A stretch of 64,000 bases of DNA from contig JAFEUB010001068.1 in assembly GCA_024529925.1 (NCBI GenBank), positions 862,001 to 926,000 on the forward strand, read 5' to 3'. Position numbers and translations under genes: made by a program. Positions 29,401 through 39,629 of the stretch are shown in pieces. The notes under the pieces were generated by a model that did no database searches, was not told the DNA's origin, and saw nothing but the letters and a program-made list of their open reading frames with translations. The number at the start of each line of letters is the position of its first letter. The first letter of the stretch is position 1. Source of the stretch: Ophthalmolycus amberensis (lineage: Eukaryota; Chordata; Actinopteri; Perciformes; Zoarcidae).

Positions 29401-30452
29401 TCCCCTGAAACAGAATATAACCACCCAGACAAGTTTACATCACAAAATCTGCTTGAAAACCTATTGCCACAATGCATTTAGTCTCTCCTTCATGCCAAAC
29501 TCTATTCATGCCTAGTTTATCTGCAGATTGTATGTAGTTTATCAGTACACAAAGTTCGACACCAACCAGTTTTTATTGCACGGTTTTGGACAATCTTCCA
29601 CTGACCCGATATTAAAATGTGAGATATATAAATAGGAGATTTGCTGGACTGTAGCTTGAATTATTCATCTGCTACTTGACTATGTTTGCCAGCAGAGGAG
29701 ATAGAAGTCAGTAACGTACGTAATTCGATTTTTTTTCAAACATAAATACAAATAATAAAGTGAAATTTAAAAGCTCGACGATGCGCACATTTAATACAAA
29801 GCGTTTTAGGTACTTTCTTCACTTAACGTGCACACGATATCTAACGTTAGCATTTTCTTTTTGAGTGCAAATGCATCGCAAAAAAAAGGAAATGCATTAA
29901 AAACTTAACGACACATAACGTTCCTCTAAATATTGAAACTGATAACCGGAAGTTCTTAGCAATTTGGGAGAACACTGATGAGATTAGCGACGTTAGATAT
30001 GTGGCTCCTCTGTTCTCAGAAAAAAAAAAAAAACCCCACCGCTACATATCCACACATCACAATCCAATAACAGCATTTTAACGACATTAAATACATTGTT
30101 CTGGTTATTGGATAACTTGAAACTGAGATGAACACCGAGCTAAGCAAAGGCTAGCTAGCTAGCCGGTGTAGCAAGCTAACGTTAGCTGCAAAGGCTAGCT
30201 AGCTAGCCGGTGTAGCAAGCTAACGTTAGCTGCAAAGGCTAGCTAGCTAGCCGGTGTAGCAAGCTAACGTTAGCTACACCGGCTAGCTAGCTAGATAGCA
30301 TGGTCGTACTGCACACTTTAAAAAAAACAAAATACACGTTGAATTTCCTGAACATCTACCGCTTCAATCTGAAGAAACGGAGATGCACACGTTGGGTATT
30401 TACCGTCATAGTAATAGCAAACTTTTTTCTTTGTTCCTTGAGACAGCGCCAT
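26408..30452 (-). CDS. hdac1: Histone deacetylase 1
   Basis: This class I zinc-dependent deacetylase removes acetyl groups from histone lysines as the core of Sin3, NuRD and CoREST complexes. Minus-strand exons in coding order: 30452-30404, 29404-29292, 28793-28676, 28592-28518, 28217-28079, 27791-27650, 27568-27476, 27386-27278, 27193-26813, 26703-26548 and 26457-26408. They total 1425 bases, or 474 residues; human HDAC1 has 482. The start MALSQGTKKKVCYYYDGDVG matches the human N-terminus in length, so catalytic numbering is preserved: His140/His141 in NWAGGLHHAKK, Asp176 and His178 in DIDIHHGDG, Asp264 in QCGADSLSGD, Tyr303 in GGGGYTIRNV. The tail has the acidic SDSEDE stretch and the KKAKRVKKEEEK basic region, ending in MDTSG. 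The last stop overlaps a donor-like sequence, so a longer C-terminus is possible. HDAC2 is the main alternative; synteny favours hdac1. Confidence 0.96.
27391..27408 (-). repeat. hdac1: (TG)9 tract in the hdac1 exon 8 3' splice site
   Basis: On the minus strand a run of TG units is followed directly by ttag and exon 8 (ATCATGGC...). The repeat thus takes the place of the polypyrimidine tract. It has the same arrangement as txlna exon 11. Confidence 0.85.
30144..30296. repeat. 44-bp tandem triplication with terminal inverted repeat, hdac1 intron 1
   Basis: Three copies start at 30144, 30188 and 30232 with period 44. Each contains GCTAGCTAGCTAGC, then CGGTGTAGC and AAGCTAACGTTAGCT. The third copy runs into an inverted repeat: the arms 30239-30260 and 30273-30294 are perfect 22-base reverse complements around a 12-base spacer. 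The block lies about 110 bases inside intron 1, next to hdac1 exon 1. Confidence 0.95.
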
Positions 30453-30600
30453 TTTACACCCCCCAATTACTCCACACTGTTAAGTGCCCACCGGTTCTCC
30501 TCTCGTCTCGTGCACCAGGGGAACTATAGCGATGAGACTCTCGTCAACCAATCACAGATGCTCGACCCGCCCGGCTGGGAGGCGCCGGTGTTACAAACCA
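30453..30600 (-). promoter_or_regulatory. hdac1: hdac1 promoter region
   Basis: Upstream of the hdac1 start codon on the minus strand are CCAAT-type boxes (CCCCAATTAC near 30463 and CAACCAATCACA near 30546) and a GC-box-like CCCGCCCGG at about 30567. There is no obvious TATA box. The spacing fits a CCAAT-driven housekeeping promoter; the transcription start is not determined. Confidence 0.5.
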
Positions 30601-33215
30601 AAGGACCCGCCGAGGTTGCAGCTCCAACCAGACAGTGTCTGGACTGGAGCCTAAAACAGTGACACAGAGGGCAAGCTAATTTGTAATATCTAACGTTACC
30701 AATTTATTGTCAGTAAACTGGACTATCAGTTGATGACATACATTGAGCAGCTCCTTCAGTGTGGTTCCTCTCTGCAGGGAAGTCATAAGTCCCTGGGGTT
30801 CAGTGTCATGCACCATTTAATTGTGCTCAAGGACATTGGTGTGAAGTTATTCAAAATGAAATAACCCCACTTCTACATGTTGTGGAACTTGCATGCAGGT
30901 CCATCCTGACATCCCACATCACATCACACCAGAATCACCATTACTTTATTGGTTTGCCAATTTTGCAATTAATGTATTACTGATTGGGCGACTTAAAATC
31001 AGAAGCTGGCCTCACTAACACTGCTTGCCTTGCCTGAATGTATCTCATAACCCTTAATGTCAGCCTTAATAGGTTAATATAGTCAGATATAGTACGTATA
31101 GATGGGTTTCCTCTCCATTCATTGATGGTTTAGTGATCTAGCTTGAATTAAGTATAAATGTATCCGATGCCAATTGCCTCCATTGTTGTAATGAACGAGG
31201 CAACAAGAAGCTCTCGACCTTTAAAAACTGAAAATATCACGTTTTGTTTCATATGTTTCTCGACAACGTATTTCCATATTTATTGTATTTCATTAGTTTA
31301 TTTGACAGGAAAGGATCAAGAAGACAAAAAAACTGTAAAATTATCATTTTCATCAGTTGTCCCTGGCCTGACTACCCAAAAATATAATAAAATGACATTT
31401 GCAAGCAGATGTATCTATGTAGGTCATTGGATTTGGCAAATAATGTCAGACGAGGACATGCACACATGCATGTTCTTGCCAATATCTGTACATCTTGAAA
31501 CACAGCTGAATACATCATTTGAAGAATCTGTGAAATGCATGTTTTTCTAAAAGCACTTACTGCCCATAAAGCAGTGCATGAGACTGATTATGTACATATT
31601 GATGCAGGCTTAACACTGGAACAGATTGGGAAACCAGACAATAGGCGATCAGCTTCGTGGCGTTCCACGTAATGGCCAGCAGGTGGCAGTGGCAGCTCAC
31701 CTGTGTTTGACTGTCTCCTCCAAATCTCTGAAGACTCCGTCATTGAGAATGAGAAATGCAGCATCCTTGAGCCGATCAGTCACAGAGTACCATGTATAGT
31801 AAGCAGTGCATAGAGGATCAACTAAACACTGGAAAGACTATGAGTGATGTACAGCTCACTGTACCTGCTGCGTATTTAGAATAGTAGGAGTTGTGATGAT
31901 TTTTGCATGGTCTTTGAAGACACTTATTATAAAATAAATCTACTGATTGAGCTCAAGAAATCGTTAGGTCAGGAGGCAGAAGGCTGGATCCATGTGGAGG
32001 CCTCAGCTTTGTTTAAATAATTCAGAATCGTTTGGAGACTGGGTTCCAAATGTGGATCTCAGATCTGAACTCATCATATCAGCATGTGAACAAGGTCAGA
32101 CCATCCGGAGCTGTGCTCAGTTAGCCATGTTCAGAAGGCCAGTCGCCTGCCTCAAATGGAGGGAATATTGTAGATGTGATGGAGGAGGAGGAGGAGGAGG
32201 AGGAGGAGGAGGAGGAGGAGCGAGTGGAGGCAGAGGTAATGGTGCATCTCGGGGCCATACGACTAATAGAGGGCCGGGGGGGGGGGGGTCACTGCAGCTA
32301 ACATGGTAGTGATGGTGTGTTGAATTAACTCCCAACCAATCGGCTACAAACATGTGGGTGTTCTCTTGTTTTATAGAGAATCAGATAATGACCCAATGGG
32401 GCGCAACATGGAATAATTTGACTCCTAATCTCATGCTGATGGGTTTATATTTGTTATTGTCTTTGTTGGATGATTGATGTTTCTTTATGCTGAGGACAGC
32501 GGGTGTTTTATGCATTGAAAAGCCCCTTGAGGTGATTTGTGATATTAGGCTGCATAAATAAAATGGACTCGACTTGACATGTTCGTTTAAATCTGGGCCA
32601 GAGTGAGTGATACTTACATGATAGAGCAGAGTAATGGATGTCAAAGTTGGGCCTAATCAGGTTTATAGCTCTAATAAACCTTTTGTATCCCCACTGTAAT
32701 GTGCTGTAACCACCTGGGGTGAGAATATTTGTGTGAAATGACGGTTCCTTGTGAAAATGACGTATTAAAGCGAAGCTATATGTGCTGACTAGCAGCCACT
32801 GTGGCTACAGGTGAACTGAGAAATTCTGTATTTTATTGTTTGTAAAAGAGAGCATGTTGTTTCATCTTTCAAAAGCTGCTTTAAATTGGGTTCTAGGGTC
32901 AAATATGTGAGGAGACAGTGCTGCTGCAGCGATTTAAGTTTTTCTTCTTTTCTTTATTCTTTCTTCTTTCATTTGTCTTATATGCAGACACCAAAGCAAT
33001 GTAAGATGTCAGAATCAATGAAGCGTCACCCTTTAAACTGTATCTCTAATTTAAATTGTTCAATAAGTGGATGAATTATCATAATTAATTCCTCACTAGA
33101 CTAATACTGCCAATGGGTGTTTGTTGACAGTGCAGCTCTATAACACTGTTTGATACGAGAGGCAGGCCTCTCATAACACATGTAATGCATGATGTAAATA
33201 ACCATAAAGACACAC
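30600..33215. other. Intergenic spacer, hdac1 to marcksl1
   Basis: No supported exon. It holds the CTCF-like site at 31673-31691, a (GGA)n run at 32181-32220, a 17-18 base G run at 32273-32289, and otherwise AT-rich unique-looking sequence. Confidence 0.65.
31673..31691 (+). promoter_or_regulatory. Candidate CTCF binding site
   Basis: TGGCCAGCAGGTGGCAGTG fits the vertebrate CTCF consensus (YDRCCASYAGRKGGCRSYR) at every position I can check by eye. It lies in the head-to-tail gap between hdac1 and marcksl1, about 1.2 kb upstream of the hdac1 start. Function is inferred from the motif. Confidence 0.7.
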
Positions 33216-34008
33216 AAACGGGCAGGTAACCAACATTTATTTACCATTATCAACTTTACAATAAAACCAGAAACATCTGTCAACATTAGCAAAATAAAGA
33301 ACAGAAATCAATCCAATGTATTTACAGAGACAAAGCAGATTCAGGCTCACATACGACAGATAAACAACTCTGCTTCATATCAAACCGCGACAGTGAACAT
33401 AGCAAGCTTAAGTGTTCTTTTTTTTTCATAGTAAGGTAAAAATCAAAGTTGTCTATTTTTTTTTCTTTTCTTTAAACAAACAAGTAATAGCTTCTCTGAA
33501 TCTTTAAGATGCTTCTCTATAATACACCACAAAATACTTCAAATTCGGGTTAAAATATATGAATGTAAAAAGTTGGCGAGTCTCTTTAATTTTCTGATTT
33601 CATTATTATTATTATTATTTTTTTTGCTCTATTCAACAGTCATTTCAGGTGGTGGTGGTGTCCTAGTTTCTAGTTTCATTCCTTCAGCAAGGAGGCATCT
33701 TGATTTGCAGATTTTTTTTTAAGGGAAAAGATGCTTTGACTCCATCCATCCTTCATCCATCTATACTTCATGGTGTCATTAGCTCGAAGCTCTAGCCATT
33801 AAAATCCAATTTCCACACAGCGACCAGCCCACAGCCTAAAAACTCAGTCCAGGTCCGGATGTCGAGCAGTAACCAGGGAAGTGATCTAGTGAATCTAGTC
33901 TGTCGTCTTGTTATCATGACGAAAAGTGGCACGTCGAAGGAGTCTCTCACATACATGTGTATATATTTACATATACATATATCCATATACATATGTATAC
34001 ATATACAC

Positions 34009-34046
<38 letters not shown>

Positions 34047-34113
34047 GCTCTTAAATTCTCTCTCTCTCTCTTGAAAAACAGTTCACCCAGTTCATTGTGA
34101 GCGTCAGGTACAA
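33215..34113 (-). other. marcksl1: marcksl1 3' UTR
   Basis: A minus-strand AATAAA (TTTATT at 33236-33241) gives an end near 33220 and a 3' UTR of about 0.9 kb. The region contains (ATT)n at about 33603-33620, poly-T/poly-A runs, and a long AT/TA microsatellite at 33955-34046. Confidence 0.6.
33955..34046. repeat. AT-rich microsatellite in the marcksl1 3' UTR
   Basis: Imperfect TA/CATA repeats that become pure (AT)n over the last 30 bases, followed by a (CT)6 run at about 34058-34071. In the mRNA this would be a UA-rich segment about 65 bases after the stop codon. Confidence 0.9.
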
Positions 34114-35746
34114 TCACTCTTTCTTTTCAGAGGGAGCCGGGGTCGAGCTGCTCTCCTCTGTTGGTTTTGTAGCCTCGGGGGCCGGGGCCGCGGCCTCCTT
34201 GGCCTCCTTGGCCTCCTCCTTGGGGGCCTCCTCTTTAGCCAGAGCCTCCTCTGCCTTTGGGGCCTCGGCTGCAGCGGCAGCCTCCTCTTTAGCCGGAGCC
34301 TCCTCTTTCTTCTCCTCCTTCTTCTCCTCTGCCGGAGCAGCGGCTCCGTTCTCGGCGGGTTTCTCCTCAGAGGGGCTGGCGGCGGCGGATGCGGCTACAG
34401 GCGCTTCCTCCTTGACCGCCTCGCTCTTCTTGCCCTTCTTCAGATTCAGTTTGAAGTTGAAGGACTTCTTCATGGAGAACTTCTTCTTCTTCTTCTTGGG
34501 GGTCTCCTTGGCCGCAGCCTCGCCTTCGGGTTTGGCCGCCTCTCCATCCGCAGCGGGCGCCGGCTCGATGGCGTCTCCTCCGGCGCCGGCTTCGGGCTCC
34601 TTGGCTGCATCGGCCGAGCCGTTGGTGGCCGCAGCATCCCCATCGGCCTTTGTGGAGACATCCCCGTTGGTTTTCACATGTCCATTCTCCTGAAGACAAA
34701 AAAAGGTTGACAGAATAAGTCATCCGTTTCTAAAGCTCAGACAGAGAATCATGTTTAAATGTAATAAAAAAAAACTCTGTGCACATACATGAGGCTATTT
34801 TAGAGGTACATTTCTCATGTATTCTCAGAGCAGCGTCGTGCTCATCAATTAACCACCGTGTCGCCTGGCTCAGAGGCGACGCCTTGCAGTACCCTCATCC
34901 AGCGATAGGCGGCGGTAGCGCCTCGCAGACTGCTCAGGGTACCAGACAGACGTCGGCTCAACAAAAGACCAGACCGGAGCTCATCGATAGACGAATGAAA
35001 AAACACCGACAATCGATGTTTTTTTTATTAACCCAAATAATCAGTCTGAAACGAATTCTGCTCGATTGACACAATCAATAATAAAGTCGTTTTTGTGTCA
35101 CTTGATAAGTATAAATAATGTATAATATTAAACATGCATAATGATGCAATAGTGGTCCAAAGTATCACATGTATGATAAAACAAAACAGATATCGCTGAT
35201 GAAATTTTGGAAAGCAAAATTGTTGCCCAGACGACAGCCAGGCTCGTGCTTTTAAACAGGGAGGAGTAGTGCCTACGTGCGCGCGAGCTGCCCCCCCATC
35301 CCCCTTTGAAGCCTGGCACTATCACACACGTTGTGCGGATTTTGGGTTAAAGCTCATTCACAAAAAAACACAGAACTCAACGTGCTTCATCTCAACTTGT
35401 CAAACCGAGATAAATAACAACAGTTAGCTCTTTTCTTTCGTTTTTTGGGGTAGTTTTTTTGGGTTGCTCTGCAGGAGACAGCGATGCGTAAAAGCCCCAC
35501 CTGACTTGCCCAAAAAAATGTCCTCACATTCAAGTTTGATCAATTCAGCGTCGACTAAATGTGTTAAACTAACGTTTTCGTGTGAGAAAATCAAACTTGT
35601 ATCAATTCGTATGTATCTCCATTGATAGAAAAATGAAAAAGCGCACTAAGTGTAATTACCTGTCCGTTGGTTTTGACAGCTGCACCGTCGGCGGCTGCAG
35701 CGCTCGCCTCCGCGGCCACATCTCCCTTGGATGCCTGGGATCCCAT
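34114..35746 (-). CDS. marcksl1: MARCKS-like protein 1
   Basis: This myristoylated, membrane-associated protein binds actin, calmodulin and acidic phospholipids and is a protein kinase C substrate. Two coding exons on the minus strand, 35746-35660 and 34689-34114, give 663 bases, or 220 residues; human MARCKSL1 has 195. The N-terminal MGSQASKGD is a myristoylation signal. The intron falls at TNGQ|ENGHVKTNGD, the conserved MH2 position of the family. The effector domain lies at about residues 94-117, beginning PKKKKKKFSMKKSF. The rest is Ala/Glu/Lys-rich and disordered. Two effector-domain serines present in mammalian MARCKS are absent (see findings). MARCKS itself is much longer, so MARCKSL1 is favoured, also by its position next to hdac1. 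Which teleost paralogue (a or b) is not decided. Confidence 0.93.
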
Positions 35747-35899
35747 TGTGTTATGCGAGTCTTCCAAAGCAAATTAAAAAGAAAAACTAAAAAAAGAGTG
35801 TTCTTTTTCACTTAATCCAAACCCCAGGGCGAGTTACGTATCCAGCGGTGGAACGATGAAAAGTGGTGGTTGTTTTAGTATTTTTTTTTCTTGAAAAGG

Positions 35900-36150
35900 C
35901 AGGTAATTCCTCTCGGTTGCTCCTGTGGTCAGACTTGTCACCCCGCTAGAGAGAAACCCTCTAAACTCAACACTGGTTGAACGCAACGCTTCAACATACA
36001 GCAGGTTCGAGGCACCGCCCGTGGGCGGGACCCTGCTGAGGTCTGACCAATCAGCGTACAGTCTGAGGGAACGTCTAGCCAGCTCTGACCAATCAACTCT
36101 TTTACTCCATAATTGTCCCCGCCCCTCAGGAGGACCCCCAGCAATGGAAT
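35900..36150 (-). promoter_or_regulatory. marcksl1: marcksl1 promoter region
   Basis: Two CCAAT boxes with identical flanks (TGACCAATCA at about 36045 and 36085) and a GC box (GTGGGCGGGAC at about 36020) lie 270-350 bases upstream of the start codon on the minus strand. The spacing between CCAAT boxes is about 41 bases, close to four helical turns. Transcription probably starts near 35900-35990. Confidence 0.55.
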
Positions 36151-36544
36151 TAATTTAGTTCAGCTCAATTCAGTGTTTTATAGGCTTATAGGTTTTTTTT
36201 ATTAAATGAAATAATTTTCTGTCCTTTTATCAGTGTGCCTGTTACTGTTGATGTGCTCATTTACTTCTGTTGTTGGTTGAGTATTCAGTCAAATATGAGG
36301 AATGTCTATCAGACGTCGAGCTGATTATAAGGCAAGAATGAGGACTAATTAATGGATTTATTACAGCATTTGCGCTTGTTGTTTGTGCTCGTGCCTAAAC
36401 AATGACTCGTAGAAGTTGGTGTAAACACAAACCGTTAATAGGAATGACTGAATGAGTTTTGAAACTCTGACAACTCTATTCGCTGTAGCCATTTACTTAC
36501 ACCGCATCCAGGTTGACTGATACATTGTGAATAAATAGCAGTAG

Positions 36545-36800
36545 TTTCCATTAGGGCTGCAATTAACATTTATTTTCATTAGCCCACTAATTGACTTTTG
36601 TCTCGATTAATTGGTTAATGTTATCTCGAAAATGTCAGAGAGAAAGTGAAAAATGTCAAATTGATGTACCGTATTCAAATTGCTTGCTTTGTCCAACTAA
36701 CAGTCCCACACACAAAACATATTCACTTTACTATAATTAAGGATTAAGAACATGAGCAACAGCAAGCTGGTATTCTTTTCTAAAAACTTACAAAAAGATA
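36545..36800 (+). mobile_element. Interspersed teleost repeat
   Basis: Starts AGGGCTGCAATTAACATTTA, continues with ATTGACTTTTGTCTCGATTA and AAAATGTCAGAGAG, then a stretch with TTTGTCCAACTAACAG. I recognise this as a decayed copy of a very common repeat of spiny-rayed fishes. Family not named. Confidence 0.65.
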
Positions 36801-38380
36801 TGAATGATCATTTTGCATGTAATCATCTGATGGCTTGAGTTCTAGTTTACCCTAATCCTCTCAGTTCATGGAATGAAGTAATCACTGCACAGCAATAGTT
36901 TCACTTTTGAGTATTTCTTAAGCAACCAGGGAAGTTTGTGAGTGCGTCACTTTTTGTTTCACTAACACTAAAGATGTCCACAGATCTTAAATGACGCTCT
37001 GATGCAGCATTTAGTCACAGTTTCAGTCAAATCTGATATGTGCTGATAGAAGCACATTTTTTGACAGATATTTATGATTCAGGGTCCTGTTGTGAAACAC
37101 AATGCGTTTTATTTGCCCTTTTTTATATATCAAATGTTGAAAATTCCCAAATGTTGATTATATATATGCCCTACCAATATAAATAATTATCCAGAAACAG
37201 GACACGTGTACAACTCAACATGTGACTAATTTCCATTCGCTGTAGCCGGCCAGTTAGCACGCCAATGATTCGGATTAAGTGAGTTATGATGGTCATGAGT
37301 TCGTGGTCACCGTCTCTCAGAAATAAGGGCAAAATATGTGACAGATGACATGACACAGGACAGGAGTTTTGGCAAAATGTACAGATGAAATGTTCAGCAG
37401 GAGGAGATAGGAAATGGGGATTTTAAATGTTACTTCAGAGTTTATTGCATCAACTTTCCCCTTCTTCTCTGTGTATCCGTCTTTGCCAGTACGAGCAGCT
37501 GCACAGTAAAATGGACCTACTTTTGTCAGACAATGGTGAATAAGAGTTCAATCTATTGTACAATGTTGTGCTCTCGTTGTGGGCATGGGAACATCGTGAT
37601 CGTACTGGAGCACAGGATCAGTGTCGCGACCAACTGCATGTCACGCTGTCTCCTCATGGCGCCATGACTATGTGTTGTTGTTCACTTCCGCTTGTCAACA
37701 GCATACCAGCAGCAAAATATGTCAATGTGACGATCATGCACATTCCACCTGATCGTTTTCTCCCACACGCATTCCTCGCAACGGCTGTTAAAGCTGCAAA
37801 TCTCGAGTTGTGAGAGAAGACTTCAGTGTTCAATGTCACAAATGATCGTTGCTGCGACCAATCAGCCATAATTGATTTCGCGAGACTCGGGAACGTTGGA
37901 ATGCGTGTCAGCAGCCCGTCTTGATGCGGAAGCCTCCAGCTCTCAGTGTCACATGCAAGTCAATGCAAACTTTGGCCACATTACATATGGTACATTACAT
38001 GAGATGAAATGCAGTTATAGGAGTGTTTCACAGTCTGTGCAAAGATTCTATCAACGTTCTCTCAACGTGGTAAATAACAGCAATCAGTTGAAGTCAATAG
38101 GCCAGTGTTGGCCAGTATATACATTGTATGGGCACAAATATGTAGACACATGAACAAAGAATGCGAACATCTCAACACTACACCCATGGTTGTTGAAGAT
38201 CTCATCTCAAAACCTTTGACGTGAAAGGAATTATACATTTTATTTCCCTTCTTAAATGAGAACATTGATACTGCTCTCATATCAATCTTCTCATCTCACT
38301 CTCGACAAGAGAGCGATTATGCTTTTTTCCCAAAATATCTAACCATTCATATGATATGCTGCTAGAACAGCCTCCAGTCG
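36801..38380. other. Intergenic, nothing supported
   Basis: AT-rich sequence with short open frames that resemble no known protein. No RNA gene seen. Confidence 0.6.
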
Positions 38381-38425
38381 TCTGGTGGTGGTGGTGGTGG
38401 GTGGTGGGGGCGGGGGGGGGGGGCT
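38380..38425. repeat. (GGT)n and poly-G tract
   Basis: GGTGGT repeats run into GGGGGCGGGGGGGGGGGG. The run of G blocks could form a G-quadruplex on the + strand. Confidence 0.85.
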
Positions 38426-38943
38426 TTCCACGCTAAACTCTGAATAATCATTTCTTTATACGGACCTCGCTAGTTTTTTCCACAGAGGCATTGTCAGGGT
38501 GAAGCAAAGTGTTGCCACAAAGCTGAAAGCACACTATTGTCTAAAGTTTTATTTCATATATAGTTTAGCATTTTTTACATCCCTCATTTGAAACAAAGGA
38601 GCGTCGGCCGACACAACTTTATGTTGTGTCCACAAACATTTGGCTAGTTTGCGTATCTTGGTTACAAACCTTGAATTGTGTTAAAGGTGTGCATATGTGG
38701 AGACTGAGGAGAGGCAGAGTGTAAGATTACTCTTGTATTATTCACAAAAGTCTCGTAATTTAAATAAGTAGCAGCACATCACTACTGTAAAGAGGATTAT
38801 TGTGGGGAGTCGTAAGTGGTTTTATTACTCTGTTTGCAGGACTGGATTTGTGTTTGCATCCGAGTGCGATAAAACATCAATCGAGCCTCTTCGACTTTCC
38901 TTCGAAGAGGCGCTCGCTTCATCACTGTGAGTGGACAACATGT

Positions 38944-38947
<4 letters not shown>

Positions 38948-38985
<38 letters not shown>
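38948..38985. repeat. (CA)19 microsatellite
   Basis: Pure CA tract. Confidence 0.95.
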
Positions 38986-38987
<2 letters not shown>

Positions 38988-39147
38988 ATCACGCTGCATC
39001 CTTGGCCTTGTAAATGTCATAATAATGTGTCCACTGTGTGCTGCTGTGGAATGCCTGGCACGCAGGCCGGTCCCGTCTCCTCCTCAAGCCATCTTCTCCT
39101 GTGAATGGGCTTCTTCAGCCTGCTTGAGGTAACTCAGCCTTGGGAGA

Positions 39148-39168
39148 GGGGGGGGGGGGGGGGGGGGG
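39148..39168. repeat. Poly-G run (21 bases)
   Basis: Uninterrupted G homopolymer on the + strand. Confidence 0.9.
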
Positions 39169-39338
39169 CACCATGGTTAACTTTTACAGATGGAACCAAC
39201 ATCAAGTGCTCCTTTCTTCTCTTTCCATGTAAAACCCGGTTCCTGTGTGATGGTAATGACGGCTATGCTGAGGGCAGTGACGAGGCGCAGGCTCACCGTC
39301 TCCTCATCGCAGCACTTGACACTTTGCTCCGTGTAATG

Positions 39339-39344
<6 letters not shown>

Positions 39345-39384
<40 letters not shown>
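39345..39384. repeat. (TG)20 microsatellite
   Basis: Pure TG tract. Confidence 0.95.
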
Positions 39385-39387
<3 letters not shown>

Positions 39388-39572
39388 CTGTGTGCTATGT
39401 GCATATAAGGGTAGCATTGTCAAGGGACCAGCGAGCGTCAGGGGGAGAAAGGCACAGAGAAGCAATCCTTCACACATAGACACACATTATGCACCCGAAC
39501 ACAAAGCAAGGAGGGCATCAGCTGTGACAGAGTTCATATAGATGGGCCTAGGGTTTGGAATGCAGAGAGGAG

Positions 39573-39575
<3 letters not shown>

Positions 39576-39624
<49 letters not shown>

Positions 39625-39629
39625 GGTGG
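39576..39629. repeat. (TG)20 followed by (GGGT)n
   Basis: TG tract grading into GGGTGGGTGGGTGG, which has the spacing of a G-quadruplex. Confidence 0.93.

Noticed and set aside
30144..30275. Regular spaced repeats as a CRISPR array
   Set aside because: Only three directly adjoining 44-bp copies with no unique spacers, in a vertebrate intron.
31992..32309. 105-codon frame with a poly-Gly run
   Set aside because: The Gly run is a (GGA)n microsatellite; the rest resembles no protein and has no splice context.
34097..34693. 198-codon frame on the + strand
   Set aside because: Antisense shadow of marcksl1 exon 2, whose Ala/Glu/Lys codons leave the opposite strand open as Ala/Ser. The minus strand has the conserved effector domain and splice site.
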